NCBI GenBank assembly: GCA_002453475.1
Contig: DKGY01000038.1
Location: forward strand, 40,199-61,968
DNA: 21,770 nt
Direction: 5' to 3'
From: Clostridium sp. UBA6758
GTDB lineage: Bacteria > Bacillota > Clostridia > Clostridiales > Clostridiaceae
The notes under the pieces were generated by a model. That model was not told the DNA's origin and ran no database searches. It worked only from the letters and a program-made list of their open reading frames with translations. Shown piece by piece: positions 1-8,643 of this stretch. Numbering within the stretch: the stretch's first letter is position 1; every line of letters begins with the position of its first letter. Made by a program: the position numbers and the translations under genes.

Positions 1-235
1 AAAAGAAGTAATTAAATGAATTTTAAAGAGAGCTGATGGTTGGTGTAAATCAGTAAGGGAGTTTAATGAAATACATTTTAGAGTCTTAGGTTGAAGTAGT
101 AGTAGGCTGTTACGGGTTCCTAACGTTATTAAGGAAGAGAATAATTTAGACGCTTTAGAGAGTTTAAATTATAAATTTGGGTGGTACCACGGAAATTTTC
201 GTCCCTAGTATATTTATACTAGGGACTTTTATTTT
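1..235 (+). promoter_or_regulatory. T-box riboswitch leader of tyrS, Tyr specifier (5' edge cut by window)
   Basis: A tRNA-sensing transcription attenuator that should bind uncharged tRNA-Tyr and allow read-through into tyrS. The sequence shows the AGTA of the specifier loop 5' side at 7-10, the AG-bulge/distal-loop region AGAGAGC...GGTTGGTG at about 28-44, a TAC codon at 72-74 following ATGAAA, and the conserved T-box GGGTGGTACCACGG at 179-192. A terminator hairpin follows at 201-226. The Tyr specifier matches the downstream gene. Only the first few bases of stem I and the promoter lie outside the window. Confidence 0.95.
201..235 (+). terminator. T-box-controlled terminator of the tyrS leader
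   Basis: A perfect stem, GTCCCTAGTAT pairing with its complement across a short loop (201-226), is followed by a T-rich tract TTTTATTTTT. Its left arm lies just after the T-box sequence, so the alternative antiterminator pairing is the expected switch. Confidence 0.9.
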
Positions 236-478
236 TCTTAATTTATTAAATTAATATTTATTTTAATATTATAAGTTTTAAAATAATGATACAGAATTAC
301 AAAGGAGTAAAGATTTCTAAGTAATCTACATTATGAAAAAATAAAAGTTTATAGAAGTTTTATATAGCTAGCATAAACCATATAAACTGTATAAATAATA
401 TAATTAATTATATGTAAAAAAGGAAACTATAGCCGAAAGTTAAAGCAAAATAAAAATTAGAATATATTGGAGGAAACT
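236..478 (+). other. Long AT-rich spacer between T-box terminator and tyrS
   Basis: About 240 bases with no recognisable gene. A direct repeat of AGGAAACTAT occurs at 421-430 and 471-480, the second copy being the tyrS ribosome binding site region. A TATAAT at 399-404 lacks a credible -35 box. Bases 418-455 vaguely resemble the start of a class I cyclic-di-GMP aptamer (AAACTATAGC, CGAAAG, then GCAAA), but the right-hand pairing is missing. No function is assigned. Confidence 0.4.
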
Positions 479-1708
479 ATGGAAAATCGTAATGTATATG
501 ACGTTCTTAAAGAACGTGAATTTTTAAAACAATTAACCCATGAAGAAGAAATGAAAGAAATACTTGCAAAGGAAAAGGTAACCTTTTATATAGGCTTTGA
601 TCCTACAGCAGATAGTCTTCATGTAGGACACTTTATAGCTATGATGTTTATGGCCCACATGCAAAGGGCAGGACATAGGCCGATAGCTTTAGTTGGTGGG
701 GGTACTGCTATGATAGGAGACCCATCAGGTAGAACAGATATGAGAAAAATGCTAACTAAGGAGGAAATTGATCACAATATATCTTGTATCAAAGATCAAC
801 TTTCAAGACTAATAGATTTCAGCGATGGTAAAGCAATATTAGAAAATAATGCAGACTGGCTTTTAGATTTAAACTATGTAGACTTTATAAGAGATATAGG
901 ATCACATTTCTCAGTTAATAGAATGCTTACTGCTGAATGCTTTAAACAAAGACTAGAAAAGGGATTGTCATTCTTAGAATTTAACTACATGTTAATGCAA
1001 GGTTATGATTTTTATGTATTAAATAAAAAATATAATTGTACAATGGAGTTAGGTGGAGATGATCAGTGGTCAAACATCTTAGCTGGAATGGAGCTTATCA
1101 GAAGAAAAGAAGGTAAGTCAGCGTATGGAATGACTAATGCACTACTTACAAATAGTGAAGGAAACAAGATGGGTAAAACAGCTAATGGAGCAGTGTGGCT
1201 TGATCCTAATAAGACATCACCATTTGAATTCTACCAATACTGGAGAAATATTGATGATGCGGATGTAGAAAAATGCTTACGTCTATTAACATTTGTTCCT
1301 ATGGATGAGGTAAGAAGACTTTCAGCTTTAGAAGGTTCAGAAATTAACGAAGCTAAAAAGGTTCTTGCTTATGAAGTTACAAAACTTATCCATGGAGAAG
1401 ATGAAGCAGATGGAGCTAAAAAAGCAGCAGAAGCTCTATTTAGTGGTGGAGCAGACATGAGCAATGTACCTACAGTGGAAATTGCTGAAGATATGAAATC
1501 AGCTTTAATTCTTGATATAATAACACAAACAGGTATCGTTCCATCTAAGAAAGAGGGAAGAAGACTTATAGAGCAAGGTGGACTTACTATAAATGATATA
1601 AAAATAGAAGATGTTAATGCAACATTTAATGAAAGCTACCTAGAAAAGGATGGATATGCCTTAATAAAAAGAGGAAAGAAAAAATTCTATAAATTAGTGT
1701 TAGCTTAG
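479..1708 (+). CDS. tyrS: Tyrosyl-tRNA synthetase
   Basis: Charges tRNA-Tyr with tyrosine in the cytoplasm; class I synthetase, 409 aa, the usual length. The HIGH motif is HVGH (residues 48-51) in a [11 protein letters not shown] context. The KMSKS loop appears as KMGKT near residue 230, as in the TyrS subfamily of E. coli and B. subtilis, in contrast to the KMSKS of TyrZ-type enzymes. A C-terminal S4 RNA-binding domain covers about residues 345-405. The reading frame is open from a TTG at 467, but that TTG overlaps the GGAGG at 469-473, so the ATG at 479 is the start. Expression is expected to depend on the upstream Tyr T-box. The gene is followed by its own terminator and appears monocistronic. 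Confidence 0.97.
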   Translation: MENRNVYDVLKEREFLKQLTHEEEMKEILAKEKVTFYIGFDPTADSLHVGHFIAMMFMAHMQRAGHRPIALVGGGTAMIGDPSGRTDMRKMLTKEEIDHNISCIKDQLSRLIDFSDGKAILENNADWLLDLNYVDFIRDIGSHFSVNRMLTAECFKQRLEKGLSFLEFNYMLMQGYDFYVLNKKYNCTMELGGDDQWSNILAGMELIRRKEGKSAYGMTNALLTNSEGNKMGKTANGAVWLDPNKTSPFEFYQYWRNIDDADVEKCLRLLTFVPMDEVRRLSALEGSEINEAKKVLAYEVTKLIHGEDEADGAKKAAEALFSGGADMSNVPTVEIAEDMKSALILDIITQTGIVPSKKEGRRLIEQGGLTINDIKIEDVNATFNESYLEKDGYALIKRGKKKFYKLVLA

Positions 1709-1717
1709 TAAAAAAAC

Positions 1718-1753
1718 TCATGAGTATGCCTATGGTATACTCATTGTTTTTGT
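1718..1753 (+). terminator. Rho-independent terminator after tyrS
   Basis: An 11-bp stem with one G:U pair (1720-1730 with 1734-1744, loop TAT) is followed by TGTTTTTGTT. It lies 10 bases after the tyrS stop codon. Confidence 0.85.
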
Positions 1754-1808
1754 TATATACTTCACTAAAATAAAAATGATACGATTAGTTTAATAGGGGG
1801 TGAAGTAT

Positions 1809-3446
1809 ATGTCAAATGTATGGAAAATTAATATGGTACAAAACTATACAACTAAGGATGATTTTAATAAACTCACCTTTAAAAAAGGAGATTCATTTTC
1901 TGCTAGAGTTTTAAGGTTAGAGGGAAGTGCAACTGATGTTATAATAAAGTTACTTGATGGAAGGGTATTTCCAGCAAGAGTAGATGGAGAAATACTTCAA
2001 GAAAATTTAGATGACTATATGTTTAAATTTCAACTAGATGGATTTGAGGGAGGAAAGTTCCTTCTTAGAATATTGGAATCAAATGTTATAGATAACCTAG
2101 GAAACAATGTGGATACAGCTATTAAAGATCCATTAATGGAAGAACTCCTTAAGAATTTAGATTTTCCTGTAGGAAAAGAGGATGTTCCTATATTAAAATC
2201 TATGCTCAAGAACAATATTCCAATTACAGAAGAAAATCTTTTAGAAATTAAGGGACTTAAGGAATTTATAGATCAAAGCAACAATTCTCCTAAGGAGTTA
2301 AATAAATTTATTGATAAATATATAGAAGCTAAAGGAATACAAAATAATAGTCCTGAAGCTGAACAAATAAAATCAACTTTAGGTAAAGTTTTAAATGAAA
2401 TTAAGAATTTAAAGATAGATGATATATTTGTTATGAAAGCTCTAGATATAAAGTTAAATGAGGACAGTATTAAAGCTTTTGCGAAGGTTGTCTCTAATCA
2501 ATACAGTGTTTCACCCGAGATAGAGGAAACTGCTAATGTTATTAAAGAGCAGATTACTGGCAATATTAATAAAGACTCACAAGGAGAAATCAGTGTTAAT
2601 AAGAATTCAACTTTTCAAGAGGGGGATAAAGTATTTTATTCTGAAAAGGATAAATCTCAAACTATGGCATCAATAAAGGAAAGCTTAGAAAATAAAGAAG
2701 CTATATTATCTTCAGAAAAGTTGATAAACAAAGAAGGAAAGTCTTCTAGTGACATTATAAATGAAAGAACAATAGGAATAATTAGTGATGAAGATGATCT
2801 GCAGGGAAAAGTGGTATCCCAGAGAAAAGAAGAGGTAGATAGTTCTAATAAACTCTTTAAGCAGCTTAAATCAGAAACCATGATAGATAGGAGTATAACT
2901 AGTACTATGGTAAAGGAGGAATTAAGGGAAAAGATATCCTTAATAAAAAATAATTTAATGGAAATAATTAAGTTATCTCAGAAAGACCCTAGTACTTTCA
3001 GTAATGTGGTTCAAAATCTAGACACTAAGTTTCAAGAGTTTAAAATGTTTAATACTATAAATAATAATTATTATTTTCTCAATGTACCAATGGATATGAA
3101 GGATAAAGAATATGATTGTAAGCTTATTATTAAGGAGGAAAGAAGTAAGGGTAAGAAGTTAGATACTGAAAATATAAAAATAGCAGCTAGTGTAGCTACT
3201 GTAAATATGGAAAAGGTAGATGCTTATTTAACTGTTAATAAAAACTCAGCAACTATCGAAATAGAAAGTGAAGCTGCTTATGTAAAGCTCTTAGAAAAAT
3301 TTAAAGGAAAGTTAATTAATGATCTAATGGATAGTAAGTATATGTTTAACATTTTTATTAAAGAAAAAAAACATGATTTTTCTTTTTCAAATTGCAGAAG
3401 TTTTTTTGAAGATGATGATTTCACTACAATCAATACTAGAGTTTAG
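1809..3446 (+). CDS. FliK-like (YlqG-type) protein, probable flagellar hook-length control relative
   Basis: 545 aa, hydrophilic and low in complexity in the middle. Residues about 20-90 form a small beta-rich domain (GDSFSARVLRLEG, then DGRVFPARVDGE). A long Lys/Glu/Ser-rich linker follows. The C-terminal part (about 420-520) has the alternating beta pattern expected of a FliK C-terminal domain. It is followed after 16 bases by a stand-alone FlhB C-terminal domain gene, the same order as B. subtilis ylqG-ylqH; that synteny is the main support, since FliK-like sequences diverge fast. The frame opens at a GTG (1800), but the GGGGG at 1796-1800 suits the ATG at 1809. FliK proteins measure hook length and switch export specificity through FlhB. 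No other flagellar gene is in the window, so a role in flagellar export is inferred. Confidence 0.65.
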   Translation: MSNVWKINMVQNYTTKDDFNKLTFKKGDSFSARVLRLEGSATDVIIKLLDGRVFPARVDGEILQENLDDYMFKFQLDGFEGGKFLLRILESNVIDNLGNNVDTAIKDPLMEELLKNLDFPVGKEDVPILKSMLKNNIPITEENLLEIKGLKEFIDQSNNSPKELNKFIDKYIEAKGIQNNSPEAEQIKSTLGKVLNEIKNLKIDDIFVMKALDIKLNEDSIKAFAKVVSNQYSVSPEIEETANVIKEQITGNINKDSQGEISVNKNSTFQEGDKVFYSEKDKSQTMASIKESLENKEAILSSEKLINKEGKSSSDIINERTIGIISDEDDLQGKVVSQRKEEVDSSNKLFKQLKSETMIDRSITSTMVKEELREKISLIKNNLMEIIKLSQKDPSTFSNVVQNLDTKFQEFKMFNTINNNYYFLNVPMDMKDKEYDCKLIIKEERSKGKKLDTENIKIAASVATVNMEKVDAYLTVNKNSATIEIESEAAYVKLLEKFKGKLINDLMDSKYMFNIFIKEKKHDFSFSNCRSFFEDDDFTTINTRV

Positions 3447-3462
3447 CTAGGAGTGTGCTTAT

Positions 3463-3729
3463 ATGGAAGATAGAAAGAGAAAAAAAGCAGCGGCTTTAAA
3501 ATATGAATATGGGCAAAATGCTCCAAAGGTTACAGCAGCGGGTATGGGTAATGTAGCTGATAAAATTCTTGAAGAAGCAGAAAAAAGTGATGTACCTATC
3601 GTATATAATGATGAATTAGCAGATATGCTTACTAAAGTGGATTTAGATAGTGAGATTCCTTATGAACTTTATGATGTAGTGGCAAAGGTTATAGCTTATG
3701 TTATGGAGATAGATAATAAGTACAAATAA
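3463..3729 (+). CDS. Stand-alone FlhB C-terminal domain protein (FlhX/YlqH family)
   Basis: 88 aa, matching the cytoplasmic C-terminal half of FlhB/YscU type III export switches. KKAAALKYEYG aligns with the segment after the NPTH autocleavage site (usually YAVALKY). AAGMGNVADKILEEA and the C-terminal IPYELYDVVAKVIAYV are hallmark FlhB segments. The transmembrane half and the NPTH motif are absent, so the protein corresponds to the post-cleavage fragment made as a separate gene. Such proteins (FlhX in H. pylori, YlqH in B. subtilis) are known, and FlhX can replace the FlhB C-terminal part. It is probably co-transcribed with the FliK-like gene 16 bases upstream. Confidence 0.85.
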   Translation: MEDRKRKKAAALKYEYGQNAPKVTAAGMGNVADKILEEAEKSDVPIVYNDELADMLTKVDLDSEIPYELYDVVAKVIAYVMEIDNKYK

Positions 3730-3770
3730 GTTTTAATTAAAAGATTATGAAATAGATAGTAGGTGATTAA

Positions 3771-4460
3771 GTGGCATTATATGCAATTTCAGATCTTCAT
3801 CTAGCCTCCACAGGAGAAAAACCCATGGATATATTTGGAGAAAAGTGGAGTAATCATGATGAAAAAATAAAAGAGAATTGGAATAGAATTGTGAAGGATG
3901 AAGATACAGTATTAGTAGCAGGTGATATTTCATGGTCTATGAATATGGAAAATGGCAGAGAGGATTTAGAATTTATAAATAATCTTCCAGGAAGAAAAAT
4001 ATTTGTAAGGGGAAACCATGACTATTGGTGGACAGGAATTACTAAGCTTAATTCTATGTTTAAGGGAATGGAGTTTATCCAAAATAATTTTTTCGCATAT
4101 GAGGATTATGCTATATGTGGAAGTAGAGGATGGGTTTTAAAGAACAATCCTAAATTTAATTCCCATGATAAAAAAATCTATGAAAGAGAACTAATAAGAT
4201 TAAAGTTATCTTTGGATACAGCCATAAAAAGTGGATATAAAAAAATAATATGTATGATTCACTATCCACCTATATTTCCTAATATGCAGGAAAATGAGTT
4301 TTTAGAAATGTTTAAGGAATATGAAGTGGATAAGGTAATCTATGGACATCTTCATGGGGGAGGACTTTTAAATGTTTTTGAAGGAGAAAAAGATGGTGTT
4401 GAGTATATTTTAACCTCTTGTGATTATATAGATTTTACTCCTATAAAGATTTTAGATTAA
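3771..4460 (+). CDS. Metallophosphoesterase (COG1768-type predicted phosphohydrolase)
   Basis: 229 aa, calcineurin-like two-metal phosphoesterase. All signature blocks are visible: SDLH (D8, H10), GDISW (D52), GNHDYWW (N82, H83), IHYPP (about H163) and GHLHGG near residue 190. It is a stand-alone catalytic domain with no signal peptide, so probably cytoplasmic. The substrate is unknown; relatives hydrolyse nucleotides or other phosphoesters. The start is a GTG at 3771 preceded by AGGTG at 3761; the nearest ATG (3781) is out of frame. It lies about 40 bases after the FlhX-like gene and may be in the same transcript. Confidence 0.88.
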   Translation: MALYAISDLHLASTGEKPMDIFGEKWSNHDEKIKENWNRIVKDEDTVLVAGDISWSMNMENGREDLEFINNLPGRKIFVRGNHDYWWTGITKLNSMFKGMEFIQNNFFAYEDYAICGSRGWVLKNNPKFNSHDKKIYERELIRLKLSLDTAIKSGYKKIICMIHYPPIFPNMQENEFLEMFKEYEVDKVIYGHLHGGGLLNVFEGEKDGVEYILTSCDYIDFTPIKILD

Positions 4461-4513
4461 TAAAAACTTCAATAAAAGTCATATAAAATAACATAAAATA
4501 TACCATTATATGA

Positions 4514-4519
4514 TATAAT
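4514..4519 (+). promoter_or_regulatory. Possible -10 box for the alarmone synthetase gene
   Basis: TATAAT lies about 44 bases before the chosen start. The expected -35 position (about 4491-4496, ACATAA) is a poor match, so this is a weak call. Confidence 0.3.
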
Positions 4520-4562
4520 TAAATACGGATTAATAGAATTGGTTAGTAAAGGAATGACATAT

Positions 4563-5351
4563 ATGGCAGTTATTGAGTGGAAGAGTTTTTTAATTCCATA
4601 CGACCAAGCAGTAGAGGAATTAAAAGTAAAGTTTAGAAGTATAAGAAGAGAATTAAGAAAGAAATATGAATACTCACCTATAGAATTTGTAACGGGTAGG
4701 GTTAAAGAGGTTTCTAGTATACTAGAGAAAGCTAATAAATTTGATATACCTTTAGATAGAATTCAGTATGAAATGGAAGACATTGCGGGACTAAGAATCA
4801 TGTGCCAATTTGTAGATGATATAGATAAAGTAGTAAATATAATACGTGAAAGAAAAGACATGAATATAATTTATGAGAAGGATTATGTTACTAATGTAAA
4901 ATCTAGTGGCTATAGAAGTTATCACATGATTATAAAGTATCCAGTAAATATGGCATCTGGAATGTGTGAAGTCTTGGCTGAGTTTCAAATAAGGACTTTG
5001 GCAATGAACTTTTGGGCTACCGTAGAGCATTCTTTAAATTATAAATATAAGCATGCTATACCAATTGATATTAAAGGGAAGCTTAAAAGTGCAGCAGATG
5101 CTGCCTTTAACTTAGATACAGAAATGTTAGCAATAAAAGATGAGATAAAAGATGCTCAGAAGTTATTTGAGGTAAAATCTTCCTTAGTAAGTAATATAGT
5201 GGAGAATATTTTAACCATATCTTCTATGGGGAAAACTGGAGAGGCATCAAGGTTTACAGAAGAGCTTAATAAATTATTAGAAGTAGGAGATGTATTTGAG
5301 CTTACAAGCCTATTAGAAGAAACTAAAAAGGTTCTTGAAAGGTATAAATAA
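4563..5351 (+). CDS. Small alarmone synthetase, GTP pyrophosphokinase (RelA/SpoT synthetase domain only)
   Basis: Transfers pyrophosphate from ATP to GDP or GTP to make (p)ppGpp, the starvation and stress signal. 262 aa with a RelA/SpoT synthetase domain and no HD hydrolase, TGS or ACT domain, which places it with RelQ/RelP (YjbM/YwaC)-type enzymes. Visible motifs are MEDIAGLRIMC near residue 75, KSSGYRSYH near 115 and AEFQIRTLAMNFWATVEH near 145, covering the GTP and catalytic sites. The C-terminal roughly 80 residues are helical. Of several in-frame starts (TTG 4539, ATG 4554), ATG 4563 has the best-placed AAAGGA (4548-4553). At 262 aa it is longer than the roughly 210 aa B. subtilis enzymes. 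Confidence 0.9.
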   Translation: MAVIEWKSFLIPYDQAVEELKVKFRSIRRELRKKYEYSPIEFVTGRVKEVSSILEKANKFDIPLDRIQYEMEDIAGLRIMCQFVDDIDKVVNIIRERKDMNIIYEKDYVTNVKSSGYRSYHMIIKYPVNMASGMCEVLAEFQIRTLAMNFWATVEHSLNYKYKHAIPIDIKGKLKSAADAAFNLDTEMLAIKDEIKDAQKLFEVKSSLVSNIVENILTISSMGKTGEASRFTEELNKLLEVGDVFELTSLLEETKKVLERYK

Positions 5352-5422
5352 ATAAAATTCATTGGTACAAAAGTTTTATATTCCTCATATGATGATATAA
5401 GCAATATTAGGTGAGGGATAAA

Positions 5423-5833
5423 ATGAGCGAACAATTAATTAAATTTCAATCAACTACTTATGGAGATAAGTATATAGATGCTAAAGTTGAAACTGGTGAT
5501 GATAACAGATGTGTTATATATGGTAGAGTAATTGATAAAAATAATAAACCAGTAAGTGATGCTGTAGCAAAGTTAATCATACTTCAAGATCCAGATGACC
5601 CATTAAGCATATTACCTATAACACATACTTTTACAGACGAATATGGTCAATTTTTATTTGGTCCACTACCACCAAATAAGACCTATTTAATAAAGATATG
5701 GTATGATGATATTTATGTGAGGCCAGTTACCATAAAAGAAAAAGAGGCAAGACATAGTTGCATAACTATAAGAGAAGGTAAAAATTCTGATGATAGTGAG
5801 AAGAAATTACCAATAAATCATAGTGAAAAATAA
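5423..5833 (+). CDS. Small carboxypeptidase-regulatory-like (beta-sandwich) domain protein
   Basis: 136 aa. The core (about residues 28-110) has the prealbumin-like fold pattern of carboxypeptidase regulatory domains: VIYGRVIDKNNKPVSDAVAKL, then TDEYGQFLFGPLPPNKTYLIKI, split by a short LQDPDDP insert. There is no signal peptide or transmembrane segment, so it is probably cytoplasmic, unlike many secreted members of the fold. The tail is charged and probably disordered. The AGGTGAGGG at 5409-5417 overlaps the possible GTG at 5411 and points to ATG 5423 as the start. It lies 71 bases after the alarmone synthetase gene, with a terminator directly after its stop. No function is assigned. Confidence 0.7.
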   Translation: MSEQLIKFQSTTYGDKYIDAKVETGDDNRCVIYGRVIDKNNKPVSDAVAKLIILQDPDDPLSILPITHTFTDEYGQFLFGPLPPNKTYLIKIWYDDIYVRPVTIKEKEARHSCITIREGKNSDDSEKKLPINHSEK

Positions 5834-5860
5834 AACAGAGGATTTTTTCCTCTGTTTTTT
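5833..5860. terminator. Bidirectional terminator between converging genes
   Basis: A 10-bp perfect stem (5833-5842 with 5848-5857, AAACAGAGGA and complement) is followed by T's on the plus strand and A-rich sequence on the left, so it can serve both the plus-strand gene and the converging leuS. Confidence 0.85.
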
Positions 5861-5869
5861 ATAATTATA

Positions 5870-8308
5870 TTAATTTGCTACTATATTTACAAGTCTACCT
5901 TTAATAACTATAACTTTTCTTACAGTTTTTCCTTCAAGATTAGCTTTTATTGTTTCATCATTTAAAGATGATTCTTTTATTTCATCCTCAGAAGAAGAAG
6001 TTGCAACATTTATTTTAGCTTTAATTTTACCATTGATTTGAATAGCGATTTCTACCTCATCTTTAACTAAAGCAGCCGGATTAAATTCTGGCCATTTTTC
6101 ATTAAATACGGAATATCCCATTCCAAGGTTTTCCCATTGTTCTTCACTGAAGTGAGGAGCGAAAGGAGCTAAAAGCTTAATATAATCAACTAATACTTCT
6201 TTTAAGAATACAGTATTTTTAATATCTTCATTTAGATATTTATTAAGAGCATTGGTAAGCTCCATAAGTCTTGCAATGGCAGTGTTGAATTGAAGTTTTT
6301 CAGCATCCTCGCTAACACCTCTAATTGCAAAGTGTCTCCAATAGTTAAGTTCTTTTTCAGGTGCTTCCATAGCATCTTTAGTAGCTTTATTACAGTTGAT
6401 TTCTGAAATTGATGTATCAAGAGTTCTTTCTATTCTATCTACAAATCTACCGATAGATTTTAGTCCATCATCACTCCAAGCACCGCCATCAGTGTATCCA
6501 AATCCAAACATTAGGTACATTCTAAATACGTCAGAACCATATTCTTTAATGTAGTCATCAGGAGATATTGTATTTCCTTTAGATTTACTCATTTTTTGTC
6601 CATCAGGTCCTAGGATTAAGCCTTGGTGAGTTAATGATAGGAATGGTTCATCAAAGTTTAGAAGACCCATATCTCTAAGAGCCTTAGTGATAAATCTTGC
6701 ATATAGAAGGTGCATACAAGCATGTTCAGGACCACCTACATATTTATCTACTGGAAGCATCTTATTTATTATTTCACTATCAAAAGCTTTTTCACTATTT
6801 TTATTATCTGCATATCTTAGATAATAGAAAGATGAGCATACAAAGGTATCTAAAGTATCTGCATCACGGTGTGCAGCACCTCCACATTTAGGACAAGTTA
6901 CATTTATGAAGTCTTTAGATTTTGCAAGAGGAGATTTTCCGTCTGGTGCAAATTCTACGTTGTAAGGAAGTTCTACAGGCAATTGAGATTCTGGAACTGG
7001 AACAGTTCCACACTTGTCACAGTGAATCATTGGAATTGGAGCACCCCAGTATCTTTGTCTAGAAACTAGCCAGTCACGTAGTCTGTAGTTAACTTGTTTT
7101 TTACCAAGACCCATTTTTTCGAGCTCTGCAACTACTGCATCCTTTGCTTCTTCTCCCCTAAGTCCATTAAACTTTCCACTATTCATCATTGGACCATATT
7201 CAGTGAATGGTAGAGTATCTCCACCTTCTATAACTCTTTCTATAGGAAGATTATATTTTTGTGCAAAAGTATAGTCACGATCATCATGAGCTGGAACTGC
7301 CATTACTGCACCTGTACCGTAGGTATTAAGCACATAGTCTCCAACCCATATTGGAATAACACGGTTGTTTATTGGATTTATAGCATATGAACCGGTGAAT
7401 ACTCCTGTTTTTTCTCTAGAAATAGATTGTCTTTCTATATCAGTTTGCTTTGCAGATGCTTCTTTATAATCTTCAACAGCAGCCTTATTTTCTTCTGTAG
7501 TAAGCTTTTCAACTAATTCATTTTCAGGAGCAAGAACAACGTAACTAACTCCAAATAAAGTATCAACTCTTGTGGTAAATGTGCTGAATTCAATATTAGA
7601 ATCCTTAACTTTGAAAGTTACCTCAGAACCAGTTGATCTACCAATCCAGTGTTTTTGCATAGATTTAGTTTTTTCTGGCCAATCAAGATCATCCAGTTTT
7701 TCTAAAAGCTCATCTGCATAGTCTGTGATTTTAAGGAACCATTGAGTTAAGTTTTTCTTTGTTACTTCACTTTCACATCTTTCACAATGACCTTCTACAA
7801 CTTGCTCATTTGCAAGCACTGTGTTACAGCTAGGGCACCAGTTTACTGGAGCATTCTTTCTGTAAGCAAGATCTTTTTCATATAATTTTAGGAATAACCA
7901 TTGAGTCCATTTATAATAATCTGGTCTACAAGTTACAACTTCATTTTCCCAGTTGAACATTGCTCCCATTGCTTTAAGTTGTTTTTCCATAGTTTCAATG
8001 TTTTTATCTGTGGAATCTTTAGGATGTATTCCAGTTTTAATTGCATAGTTTTCTGCTGGAAGACCAAAAGCATCAAAGCCCATTGGTTGGAATACATTAT
8101 ATCCTTGCATTCTCTTCATTCTAGCCCATGAATCTACTGGTCCGTAGTTAAACCAGTGTCCTGCATGTAATTGGCTTCCTGATGGGTATGAGAACATTTC
8201 AAGGACGTATAATTTTTTATCCATATTATTTTCATCGAATTTATATAGGTTTGTTTTTTCCCATTTTTCCTGCCATTTTTTATCTATAGCAGTTCCATAT
8301 CTAGCCAT
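5870..8308 (-). CDS. leuS: Leucyl-tRNA synthetase
   Basis: Charges tRNA-Leu and edits mischarged products; class I synthetase, 812 aa, typical bacterial length. The HIGH motif is HAGH (residues 48-51) after YPSGSQL. A zinc-binding segment CPSCNTVL...CERC lies near 160-180. The CP1 editing domain shows the threonine-rich [11 protein letters not shown] near 245. KMSKS ([10 protein letters not shown]) is near 572, followed by the anticodon-binding helical domain and a C-terminal domain. ATG at 8306-8308 is preceded by AAGGAGGA at the right distance. A T-box leader with a Leu specifier and a strong promoter lie directly upstream. Confidence 0.97.
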   Translation of the reverse strand: MARYGTAIDKKWQEKWEKTNLYKFDENNMDKKLYVLEMFSYPSGSQLHAGHWFNYGPVDSWARMKRMQGYNVFQPMGFDAFGLPAENYAIKTGIHPKDSTDKNIETMEKQLKAMGAMFNWENEVVTCRPDYYKWTQWLFLKLYEKDLAYRKNAPVNWCPSCNTVLANEQVVEGHCERCESEVTKKNLTQWFLKITDYADELLEKLDDLDWPEKTKSMQKHWIGRSTGSEVTFKVKDSNIEFSTFTTRVDTLFGVSYVVLAPENELVEKLTTEENKAAVEDYKEASAKQTDIERQSISREKTGVFTGSYAINPINNRVIPIWVGDYVLNTYGTGAVMAVPAHDDRDYTFAQKYNLPIERVIEGGDTLPFTEYGPMMNSGKFNGLRGEEAKDAVVAELEKMGLGKKQVNYRLRDWLVSRQRYWGAPIPMIHCDKCGTVPVPESQLPVELPYNVEFAPDGKSPLAKSKDFINVTCPKCGGAAHRDADTLDTFVCSSFYYLRYADNKNSEKAFDSEIINKMLPVDKYVGGPEHACMHLLYARFITKALRDMGLLNFDEPFLSLTHQGLILGPDGQKMSKSKGNTISPDDYIKEYGSDVFRMYLMFGFGYTDGGAWSDDGLKSIGRFVDRIERTLDTSISEINCNKATKDAMEAPEKELNYWRHFAIRGVSEDAEKLQFNTAIARLMELTNALNKYLNEDIKNTVFLKEVLVDYIKLLAPFAPHFSEEQWENLGMGYSVFNEKWPEFNPAALVKDEVEIAIQINGKIKAKINVATSSSEDEIKESSLNDETIKANLEGKTVRKVIVIKGRLVNIVAN

Positions 8309-8351
8309 AGTAATCCTCCTTGTTTGATAAACATCAAATATTATTTTAAAT

Positions 8352-8388
8352 AAAAAAAGTCTTCATCTCTTATGAAAGAGACGAAAAC
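8352..8388 (-). terminator. T-box-controlled terminator of the leuS leader
   Basis: On the minus strand a 13-bp stem (with two G:U pairs, loop TCAT) between 8388 and 8359 is followed by seven T's (8358-8352). Confidence 0.88.
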
Positions 8389-8575
8389 TATAATTCCGCG
8401 GTACCACTCTATTTAGACCATAAAGGTCTCCCTTGATAATATAACGGTTAAATCCGTACTTGCTTTCAACAAGTAAGCTCCAAGGCAAGTTCATATAAGC
8501 TTATTACTACATTACACCAAGCTGTAGCTCTCTTTAAATAAGTAATTATATTACTACTCCTCATCACTGCAATAA
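8352..8575 (-). promoter_or_regulatory. T-box riboswitch leader of leuS, Leu specifier
   Basis: Read on the minus strand: GAGGAGTAGTA (stem I, AGTA of the specifier loop), AGAGAGC...GCTTGGTG (distal region), ATGAACTTGCC with an overlapping CTT/TTG Leu codon at the specifier position, and the T-box AGAGTGGTACCGCGG (8396-8410). A terminator hairpin follows at 8359-8388. Alignment with the tyrS leader of this window (ATGAAA-TAC) favours TTG as the specifier. It should sense uncharged tRNA-Leu. Confidence 0.95.
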
Positions 8576-8593
8576 ATAATTAAGTTTTTAAAA

Positions 8594-8623
8594 ATTATAC
8601 ATTAAGAGTGAAGTATATGTCAA
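8594..8623 (-). promoter_or_regulatory. Sigma-A type promoter of leuS
   Basis: On the minus strand a perfect TTGACA (8623-8618) is separated by 18 bases from a perfect TATAAT (8599-8594). Transcription would start near 8587, just ahead of the T-box stem I. Confidence 0.9.
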
Positions 8624-8643
8624 GGGATTTAAATAATATGTTC

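Noticed and set aside
467..478. TTG at 467 as the tyrS start
   Set aside because: It overlaps the GGAGG ribosome binding site; ATG 479 is properly spaced and matches the normal protein start.
1755..1808. SigD (flagellar) type promoter before the FliK-like gene
   Set aside because: A TAAA and a CGAT are present, but the spacing (about 10 bases instead of 15) and the -10 box do not fit.
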